Below, piece after piece: positions 10,501 to 17,015 of a stretch of 64,000 nt of DNA (its first letter is position 1; each line of letters opens with the position of its first letter). The translations under genes and the position numbers were made by a program. Under the pieces are notes generated by a model. It did not search any database. It was not told where the DNA came from and saw only the letters and a program-made list of their open reading frames with translations. The DNA comes from Streptomyces tubercidicus (GTDB lineage Bacteria > Actinomycetota > Actinomycetes > Streptomycetales > Streptomycetaceae), in the NCBI RefSeq assembly GCF_027497495.1, contig NZ_CP114205.1:868001-932000 (forward strand), written 5' to 3'.

Positions 10501-11995
10501 CATGGCGTTCTCCGGTGCCTCGGATCACGCCATAGCCATTGCAAGCAGCTTCGACAGCCCTGGCCGACGAGCGACAGCTCTGGCCATTGTGGCATCAGGC
10601 CTGGCCGCGAACGGTGATGTGAAACGTGCCGAGAACCTCGCCACGGAGGCGGAAGCCAGGGCGCGATCCATGAACGGACGGAGTCACATCGGAAGGGACC
10701 ATGCCATTCTCGCGCAGGCCACGACCTCAACCGGTGATCTGGATCAGGCCGAAGGGATCGCCCGCGGCATTTCCGACGTACCGCAGAGGGACCGTTCGCT
10801 GACCGTTGTAGCGGAAGCCATCGCCTTGGCCGGTGACCTCGGCCGGGCGGAAGGCATCGCCGCCTCCATCGTCGACGCGGCGCAAAGGTCAACGGCACTG
10901 CTACTGATCGTCAAGGCAGGAGCAACCCGCGACGATCAAGAACGGGTGGCCAGAGTTGCCCGTTCGATCGAAGATCCGGAGTGCAGGAGCAAGGCCCTCG
11001 CCGCGCTGTCGCGTGGAGGACGGATTGCCCCCAGTGAGCGTGAGAGGTCGCCTCAGCAGCGTCGCCCGCCCGCCAGGCCTGGGAACCCGGGTGCCACAAA
11101 GATGAGGTACTTGCCGTGGTCTCCCTCTCCCATCAACGTGCACCTTCAACAGGCAGATGCTCTGATCAACGATGCACGTACAGCCGCGAAGGACGGTGAC
11201 GTGCAGAGGGTCAGAGAGGCTGTGGAGTCCATCGTCTCTCCCGCACTACGGGTCAAGGCTCTCGCCTCACTGTCGACGGAGACCGCGGAGACAGGCGACA
11301 GGCGAACGGCCGAAGAACTCATCGAGCGTGCCTTCGCCGTAGCCGACGCACTGCCCAACCCGACGAGCCGAGACATGTCTATCACCGCTATCGCGAAGGA
11401 ATTGGCCCTGGCAGGCGACTCAGATCGCGCTGAACAGCTCATCAATGCGATCGCCAGCCCACCGCTCCGTCAGAAAGCCCTGAGTGTCGTCACCTCAGCC
11501 ACGGCGTACGCAGGCTGTCTCGGACGCGCGGAGCGGATCGCTGGCGCCATCTCCGATGTGGCAGAAAGGGCGACGGCTCTCACGGCCGTCGCGCGGATTG
11601 CGGTGGCATCCGGCGCCCTTGACGAGGCGGAGCGCATCTCCCAGTCGATCACCGAGCCTCTCCAGCGAGCGCGCACTCTCGGCGAGATCGCCCGCGGTCA
11701 CGCGGGCAGCGGCGATACCGCACGTGCTGCGGAGATTGCCGTCGGCATTCCCGATTCTGCCGAGCGTGCCAGGACCCTGACGGCGATCGCGATCGATTCC
11801 GACTCCGACCGTGCGCCAGCACTGGTGGCACAAGCCCTCTGCGCCGGCCACTGGAGCATCTGCCTGCCAGCGCTAGTTCGTCTAGCGCCCGAAGTCGTCA
11901 CCGCGCTTGGTGCGGAATCCCTGCGCGTGCACGATCAGGAAGACGCAGCCGCTGCGGCTGACGTCCCGAAGGGAGGAGAAAGCGGCGATCATTGA
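7589..11995 (+). CDS. NACHT-type STAND NTPase with degenerate REase-like N-terminus and tandem helical repeats
   Basis: The start is GTG 7589 with a close upstream GGAG. The glycine-rich stretch at residues 20-24 and the following helix match the start of many actinobacterial nuclease-NTPase fusions. Residues 20-110 look like a restriction-endonuclease-type fold: a VDD acidic turn, then QVSIGV where a QVK lysine would be expected. The effector may therefore be catalytically dead. Walker A is AWAGKS (345-350) and Walker B is VVDGLDED (about 435), the classic NACHT form. From about residue 710 to the end there are 32-33-residue repeats with consensus ALA.VA.A.A.AGD..RA. An Arg/Pro-rich linker (about 1150-1175) splits the repeat array in two. 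Such proteins act as ligand-triggered oligomerising sensors (Avs-like, by family analogy); the ligand cannot be read from sequence. Confidence 0.85.
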   Translation: MPDQSRAQNNARHASPYATGGGGTVLEHRYGALLLSHLLTADPVAELGDDVTPYELVFQASASSAVDDLLLCGHSADGTRRQVSIGVRRDPSFVPSNRATVELMGSYLRVVQEHGAEVAEGSWRLALVVASPNPHVQELRELAGIARDTNSSDQFRFEVSRTGRTHRAVRERLRHLDAVIALAAAGEKIDTTDVSAAELTWRLLGALRLREVRLEGIDETDRTLAVGRLRGVIKAGTAEIADRLFSRLCELVGRYAPAAATKSVDSLQRDLIGFPLAVSASKDEGIEGTGHSAPHMPAVRSAYLSQVRRIAPDRLRSRKGELDELALFCTSSETGHPYMWWRAEAWAGKSALLSTFVLNPPPGVRVLSFFITARWAGQADSKAFTEVILEQAWELLGEPMPLMLTDATREAHLLGAFERAAGLCQGRGERLVLVVDGLDEDRGVTSGPDAHSIAAILPADPPVGMRVIVAGRPNPPIPVDVPDDHPLRQPEIVRTLAASPHAAVVRQDAERELKRLLHGTTVEKDLLGLLTAAGGGLSEADLGQLAGLSEGEVGSQLGAVSGRTFASRPGRWRSQVAIYVLGHEEIQRQALRFLGEARLAEYRERIHGWAEGFRAAQWPTGSPEYLLQGYFKLLHSTGDIPRMVTCATDPYRHHRMLDTIGGDSVALAEIATAQEILVRSPTPDLVALSQLAVHRAKLTQRNDHIPTYLPVVWTQLGRHSRAEALARSITTPARRVRALTSVSRHMADAGDIQRARKVAEEAERYVPAVTEAGGQAHAYAVIARALARAGDLDRARVLVARAEELTCSMVSGAQRSHVLGVVARAAAAGGDVKRGLALAKSVPRESERAHALCGVVVEFADAGDWRRARDIARSVRPRSDRAQALAVVARAANAAGAGRVAADLARQAESLASSLRNPGRRAWILAAVAREMAEAGMERRASVVLRQAEESARAVTRTAARCEYLITIARVMAFSGASDHAIAIASSFDSPGRRATALAIVASGLAANGDVKRAENLATEAEARARSMNGRSHIGRDHAILAQATTSTGDLDQAEGIARGISDVPQRDRSLTVVAEAIALAGDLGRAEGIAASIVDAAQRSTALLLIVKAGATRDDQERVARVARSIEDPECRSKALAALSRGGRIAPSERERSPQQRRPPARPGNPGATKMRYLPWSPSPINVHLQQADALINDARTAAKDGDVQRVREAVESIVSPALRVKALASLSTETAETGDRRTAEELIERAFAVADALPNPTSRDMSITAIAKELALAGDSDRAEQLINAIASPPLRQKALSVVTSATAYAGCLGRAERIAGAISDVAERATALTAVARIAVASGALDEAERISQSITEPLQRARTLGEIARGHAGSGDTARAAEIAVGIPDSAERARTLTAIAIDSDSDRAPALVAQALCAGHWSICLPALVRLAPEVVTALGAESLRVHDQEDAAAAADVPKGGESGDH

Positions 11996-12695
11996 GAGGC
12001 CAGATCGCCGCTCTCCGAAGACCCATCCACAGGACGTCAGTTCCGGTGCGAGCGGTACAGACGGAGTAGCGAGTAGCGTTCGCGACCTCCTCGTCCGCTG
12101 AGTGGATGGTAGTGCTGCCCGGCGCTCCCGCCGATGAAAGAATCACCGCGCGATCGTTCACGAAGACCCGCCGCTCAGCGGGCAGCCCGATGCGCTCTAG
12201 GGCAAGCCAGCAAACGCCGGATCTGCCTTCGTCAGCCTCTTCGGCTCTGACATGACGTGCACGTGCCCACGGTTGTCTAGGGTGCTAACCCTCGCCTCCG
12301 CCATCCTCCGTAAGCACCCCGACCCTAGCCAATGGAACCCGGGCTCGGCAGAGGTGCTGACTGTGATGCGTCCGATTCATCACATCTCCCAGGTTTCCGG
12401 TATCTATCTAGATGTCCCAGGCAATATTCGCTAGAGGGAAGAATAGTAAAGACGTGTCGTCGGACGAGGCAGGTTGGCTACTACGCAGCAGTTCAGTGAG
12501 TGCCTGACGGCGCCCACAGCGGGCGCCAGGGGCACGCTCAAGAGGCTCGAGGAAACAATGGAGTTCCCAAATCAAGCCCTCCATGAATGCCTACACAGTC
12601 TGGAAGGCCGACTTTGGACATTAGTGCGGCTCCGATCAGGCTGGGCTCAGGACCTACTCCTAACGGACCAGCCGCGGCGAGCGGGGCGGCAGCTT
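11996..12695. other. Intergenic region without a recognisable gene
   Basis: About 700 bases between the NACHT gene and the IS21 remnant. Small frames exist, including a TTG-started plus frame at 12474 and a minus frame below 12161, but none has a convincing ribosome site or a recognised family. The A/T-richer patch near 12400-12460 could hold a promoter. I cannot support more than that. Confidence 0.4.
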
Positions 12696-12699
12696 GTGA

Positions 12700-12846
12700 G
12701 CAGGCTAGCCAAGCTGACGGTAGGGCTTCTCGCACCGTCCTGCGGTGCACGTCGTACTTCCGGACCAAGGCCCAGATCGACAGCCCTTCCATCCGCGAGT
12801 CCCGCCGGACGACTGCGAAGACGTTGACTTCGAACTTCCCCCGCAT
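12700..12846 (-). pseudogene. istA: IS21-family IstA transposase N-terminal remnant
   Basis: Reading leftward from 12846, about 48 residues match the helix-turn-helix start of IS21-type IstA: RRDSRMEGLSIWALVRKYDV followed by HRRTVREAL. The similarity stops near 12700, and the rest of the transposase and the IstB partner are missing. This is a dead insertion-sequence scar between the NACHT gene and the ternary operon. It shows that the two conflict loci were joined or shuffled by mobile elements. Confidence 0.7.
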
Positions 12847-13027
12847 CGGCGGCTCCTCACCGCTGAAGCACGCGGAAATCGCGTAGATGTGACGGACCTC
12901 GACACCACTCGATCGCGGCCGCCGGCCCGCCCGGGCCCAAGCCCAGTCTCACGCCAGCATCACTGGTATCCTCGCTGCTCGCCCAGCGGCACACCTGGGT
13001 GAGGCTTTCAGGAGCTCCGGGGGATTA

Positions 13028-13990
13028 ATGAAGCCGCGTCTGGTATTCGTGCACGGGGTGGGCGGGCCACGCAACGCCGCTACCGAGCTGGACGAGTGGC
13101 TGCGAGCGCTGGCCAGCGGAGCACAGGCCGCAGGGCATAGCCGGCGGATTCCTGAGCTGCTACACGGCAAAGCTCTAGATATCCGATTCGCCTATTACGG
13201 CGATCTGTTCTTTGACGGCGGAGCACAGGGGGTGGCTCCGCAGGGCGATGCAGTCGACGCCGATACGGAGACACTGGTTGAGCTGCTGCTCGACTCAGTC
13301 GACGAGCGGCTGCTCGAACCCGAAAACGAGCACGAAGCACGCGTGCTGCGACGGGCAAGGTCTCAACTGGCCCCCGAGGGAGAGCAGCAGGGAGCCGGCG
13401 ATGTCCTCCGACGGGCACTCAGTTCTGCGAACACTCTGTTGGCGCTGCCGGGACTGCGCAGGGTGGGCGGTTGGGCAAGCGCGAGGATGATGGTCCATCG
13501 CCTCGGTCAGGTGAGGCGATATCTTGCCCGCTGCGACACGGACGGATCCGGGCTGAGTCTGGACCGGCGGATCCGCGACCTTGTCGCCCAGGACCTGAAT
13601 CCGTCAGGACCCACCATCGTTGTCGCCCATTCACTGGGCACGGTCGTCACATTCGAGGCTCTCCACGAGCACACGGGTGTGGTGCCGCTGCTGGTAACAC
13701 TGGGGTCCCCGATCGGGATGCGGACGGCGGTAGGCCCCCGAATGCGCCCCCAGCCTCTACGAGTTCCTGCGGCGGTCAGCGCCTGGTTAAACTTCTGGGA
13801 CCGTGATGACTTCATTGTCGGTCAGCCTCAGCTAGAGAGGTTTGTCGCCGCAAATGCTGCCTCGGTGACACCAGTGAGCAGGCGAGTCGACTCCGACGGT
13901 GCGTGGGTTCACCCTGCGGCTAAGTATCTCGCTCAGCCGGGCGTAGCTGGACCAGTCCTCGAGACGCTTGAGGCAGTAACGGCCATATGA
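13028..13990 (+). CDS. Alpha/beta-hydrolase fold protein, first gene of the ternary conflict operon
   Basis: 320 residues, with a GGGGGA ribosome site just before ATG 13028. The N-terminus LVFVHGVGG is the oxyanion-hole turn of alpha/beta hydrolases. The nucleophile elbow is AHSLG with Ser202, and a late His in AWVHPAAKYL (about 295) can complete a triad. No signal peptide or membrane segment is visible, so it should be cytosolic. Its last four bases ATGA are shared with the next start, which implies translational coupling to the caspase-like gene. By context it is probably a lipase/esterase-like effector or a processing enzyme of the system. The substrate is unknown. Confidence 0.85.
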   Translation: MKPRLVFVHGVGGPRNAATELDEWLRALASGAQAAGHSRRIPELLHGKALDIRFAYYGDLFFDGGAQGVAPQGDAVDADTETLVELLLDSVDERLLEPENEHEARVLRRARSQLAPEGEQQGAGDVLRRALSSANTLLALPGLRRVGGWASARMMVHRLGQVRRYLARCDTDGSGLSLDRRIRDLVAQDLNPSGPTIVVAHSLGTVVTFEALHEHTGVVPLLVTLGSPIGMRTAVGPRMRPQPLRVPAAVSAWLNFWDRDDFIVGQPQLERFVAANAASVTPVSRRVDSDGAWVHPAAKYLAQPGVAGPVLETLEAVTAI

Positions 13991-16068
13991 CTCTCGCAGC
14001 CCCGCCCCGACACCTCCTGGTGATCGCTCCTCAGTGCCCGGACCTCGGCTTTCTCGATGGTCTGGAAGAAGTGGCGAACTCTCTACACACCACCCTCCGG
14101 GACCACTGGGTGGGCGGCTGCGAGGACGCGAGCCCAGGCGTGAACTCACTATTATACGGCCCGTCTGTGGTACAAGCGCAGATCGAAAAGGCCGTCCGCG
14201 ACGCGGCCCAGCGGGCAGGTCAAGCACAAGCTGTACTCGTGCTGGCCTTCGTAGGTCACGGCACCACCCTCGGCAACGTCCCCAGGCTGTTTCTGATGGC
14301 GGGCGACTCCCGTAGTGACGAACCAACCACCGTCGTGAATGTCGGTGAACTACTCACTCAAGCTCTGGACACCCAAGGAGTCCAGGGAGTCATCGCCCTG
14401 GTGGACACCTGTCACGCGGGCGGGGCCACGCCGGACATCGCTGCGCTAGACGCGGGAGTCCGCCAGGGCGCGACAAGACTGTCGCTGCTGATGTCGGTGG
14501 GCGTCAGCGAGAACGCATACGGGCTCGCCTTCACCCGAGGACTGGTGCGTGTGCTGCGCCACGGTATCTCTGGCGCCGGCGAGCTTCTATCTTCGGAGGA
14601 TGTGCGCCGGGCCGTTAACGAGGCGACGAATACGGGCGCCCGATTGGTGGTGGCAGATGGCGATCCGGTCGGACGGCACCCCTGGCTGGCGCGCAATATC
14701 CGGCATCGGCAAGGAGGCGGGACTCTGCTGGGGCCGGTAGGCGAGGAGGATCTGAGGTGGGCCCTGCTGCCGCTTGGTGAAGAAGTGTCACCGCTCCCGA
14801 TCTCCACCCCCGCAGATCTGGAAGACCTAAGGCAGAGGCTGCACAGTCGCAGGCAAGGCGGTGTGGGCAGCACTGACGTCGTGACGCTTGCACTGCGTGT
14901 GATCGACGGGCTGGTGGATTCCATCCGCACCGTCGATCTGCTCCTCTCTTGGCCGGGCAACCGATTGACCACCAGCCGGCTCAAACGCGCAGGGCGTGCA
15001 GCTGGTGGCAGCACGGTCTACTCGCCGGACGCCGTCGGCAGCGACCTGTTGCGCGCCTGTGTAGAGTCGCTCCGGCTCCGGGCTCCCCGAGTAGGAGGCA
15101 GCAACACAGCACCACTGGCCACGTTCATCGCGACGCTCGCCATGGAAGACGGCCTCGGGCCTGACACCCCCGAGCTATCAGCGTGGGCCAGGGCCGTAGG
15201 CGCCGTTGTGGAGCTGAACGACTCCTTTGCCGCATTGACCGAGCAGGTTGAGGCGTCGCGTCTACGATTGGTGGTCAGTCTGCATGCGGCACTCGCAGAC
15301 CAGTGGCCAGAGACGCTGCTGGCCTGGCTGCTCGACCACGGCGAGCAGGTGGCACGCGCAGAGTTTCCCTGCACCCCCACACAGTCCGGGGTCGAACAGC
15401 AGCTCGCGAAGGTGCTGAAGTGGGCCTCACGCCAGGCTACGCAGGCTGGTGCACAACTCAGGCGCATCGAGATCGCCGCGCCATCGTCCCTGCTGGTGCG
15501 CTGGCGACCAGAAGAAACGAATCTCGGAGTGCGGCTGGGCGTCAGGCACGAGGTCGTACTGCGCTGGAGCGACAGGCTATGCCCGCCTGACCATCTCTTC
15601 TGGATAAACGATTATGCCCGTGAGCGGCTTACTGCGATGAAGGCCGACTGTGGCAACGGCGCCCCCGTGGACTGGCTCGGGCAACATGAAATCAGCCACC
15701 CGGAGGAGTTGACCAAGCGATTGCAGAACGGCGCCTACGAGGGTGCGCTGGCCCTCAGTCACCGGCCCAACCGGCTGGAGGAGTTCATGCAGCACCTGCT
15801 GGCCTATGCCCCTATTGTGCTCTGGCCGGAAAGCGAGGGCGACTTGCCTATGGCCTCCCGTGAGAGCGTGGAACGCTACTGGGACCAACTGCCGGGCGAA
15901 TTTAGCGTCGCCTATCGCCACACCTGGCAGGGACACGCCGGGCAGGGGGGCCCAGCGGAAGGCCGGGCGAATCTCGCACGGCTGAGGTCCGTGTGGCACG
16001 ACACGGAATGGCTGGACTTCTGCGACTGGTTCGAGACACGCTCAACCGATGGAGAGAACACAGTATGA
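13987..16068 (+). CDS. Caspase-like peptidase fused to VMAP-type adaptor region
   Basis: 693 residues. Residues 1-240 form a caspase-hemoglobinase (C14-like) domain. His91 sits in LAFVGHGTTLG and Cys142 in VDTCHAGG; these are the expected catalytic dyad with correct spacing. Residues about 260-400 are helical and may be an effector-associated adaptor. The last 270 residues alternate strands and Trp-rich segments (LLVRWRPEE, VVLRWSDRL, APIVLWPES), as in the VMAP C-terminal domain that couples effectors to MoxR-vWA pairs. It overlaps both neighbours by ATGA. In the known ternary systems the MoxR/vWA pair is thought to control VMAP effector activity. A caspase would then cleave host or invader proteins on activation. 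Confidence 0.85.
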   Translation: MTLAAPPRHLLVIAPQCPDLGFLDGLEEVANSLHTTLRDHWVGGCEDASPGVNSLLYGPSVVQAQIEKAVRDAAQRAGQAQAVLVLAFVGHGTTLGNVPRLFLMAGDSRSDEPTTVVNVGELLTQALDTQGVQGVIALVDTCHAGGATPDIAALDAGVRQGATRLSLLMSVGVSENAYGLAFTRGLVRVLRHGISGAGELLSSEDVRRAVNEATNTGARLVVADGDPVGRHPWLARNIRHRQGGGTLLGPVGEEDLRWALLPLGEEVSPLPISTPADLEDLRQRLHSRRQGGVGSTDVVTLALRVIDGLVDSIRTVDLLLSWPGNRLTTSRLKRAGRAAGGSTVYSPDAVGSDLLRACVESLRLRAPRVGGSNTAPLATFIATLAMEDGLGPDTPELSAWARAVGAVVELNDSFAALTEQVEASRLRLVVSLHAALADQWPETLLAWLLDHGEQVARAEFPCTPTQSGVEQQLAKVLKWASRQATQAGAQLRRIEIAAPSSLLVRWRPEETNLGVRLGVRHEVVLRWSDRLCPPDHLFWINDYARERLTAMKADCGNGAPVDWLGQHEISHPEELTKRLQNGAYEGALALSHRPNRLEEFMQHLLAYAPIVLWPESEGDLPMASRESVERYWDQLPGEFSVAYRHTWQGHAGQGGPAEGRANLARLRSVWHDTEWLDFCDWFETRSTDGENTV

Positions 16069-17015
16069 CCTGGAACCCCTTCTACGTCGGTGACGGCAAT
16101 CCTCGGGACGTGGAGCTCGGTGATCCGCCACCGTGGCGCAACTTCCCCCGGGAGGCTCTTCACCAGAAGTTCCAGCCGCCGCCGGGATTGATCGAAGCAG
16201 TCAATGCCGCGCTGGCTCTGCGCCGTCCCCTACTCGTGACCGGCGCTCCAGGGGCGGGCAAGTCGACAGTCATCGAACAGGTGGCGGCCGAGTTGAAACT
16301 CGGCAATGTACTGCGCTGGCACATCACCTCCCGCAGTACGCTCGCGGATGCGCTCTATCGCTATGACGCTCTGGGCCGCATCCACGCGCAGAGGCTGGAG
16401 GGCGCCTCCGGCAGCGATAACATCGCCCCGTTCCTGCATATGGGACCGCTGGGAACGGCTCTCCTGCCGGCAAAGCGGCCTCGTGCACTACTGATCGACG
16501 AGATCGACAAGAGCGATCTGGACCTGCCCAGCGATCTGCTCGACGTATTGGAACGCGGTGAGTTCGAGATTCCGGAGTTGGCCAGGTACCGGGACGACGT
16601 CGTCCATGTCCGTGAGTGGGGCAGTGAAGCTCGCCCTCCCGTCACCAAAGGCCGGGTGCAGTGTGTTGATTTCCCGTTCATTGTGATGACGAGCAATGGC
16701 GAACGGGACTTCCCGTCAGCGTTTCTCCGCCGCTGCATCCGCTACACGATGCCGACGCCGACGGTCGAATCACTACGCCAGGTCGTCGCGGCACACCTGG
16801 AGATCAACGAGGAGCAATCCCATTCTGTCGACTCCCTAATAAAGATCTTCGTCGAGCGGCTCGCGGCAGGTGAGAGCCTCGCCGTGGACCAACTGCTAAA
16901 CGCAGTGCATGTGCTGACCGGAGTGGCTGCCCCTAAGGGCGAGGTCACGCAGAACGAGCAGAGCGACGCGCAGAGAATCATGCAGTTGGTCCTCCGTGAG
17001 CTGTCCCATGCCTGA
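16065..17015 (+). CDS. MoxR-family AAA ATPase of the ternary system
   Basis: I choose ATG 16065, which overlaps the previous stop as ATGA and has GGAGAGA 8 bases upstream; an in-frame ATG at 15993 would sit deep inside the caspase gene. The product is 316 residues. Walker A is GAPGAGKS (60-67), Walker B is LLIDEIDKSD (about 143), and sensor 1 is VMTSNGERDFP, with an arginine pair in FLRRC. These are standard MoxR features. MoxR proteins work as chaperone-like motors with a vWA partner, which here is the next gene (overlap of 8 bases). Its role is probably ATP-dependent gating of the caspase/VMAP effector. Confidence 0.92.
   Translation: MTWNPFYVGDGNPRDVELGDPPPWRNFPREALHQKFQPPPGLIEAVNAALALRRPLLVTGAPGAGKSTVIEQVAAELKLGNVLRWHITSRSTLADALYRYDALGRIHAQRLEGASGSDNIAPFLHMGPLGTALLPAKRPRALLIDEIDKSDLDLPSDLLDVLERGEFEIPELARYRDDVVHVREWGSEARPPVTKGRVQCVDFPFIVMTSNGERDFPSAFLRRCIRYTMPTPTVESLRQVVAAHLEINEEQSHSVDSLIKIFVERLAAGESLAVDQLLNAVHVLTGVAAPKGEVTQNEQSDAQRIMQLVLRELSHA

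Noticed and set aside
11898..12161. A minus-strand 87-codon frame overlapping the end of the NACHT gene
   Set aside because: It has some coding-like codons near 12100-12160 but overlaps a real gene antisense. It lacks a recognised family and a ribosome site.
12252..12434. A 60-codon plus frame in the gap after the NACHT gene
   Set aside because: Weak codon bias, no ribosome site and no recognisable product.
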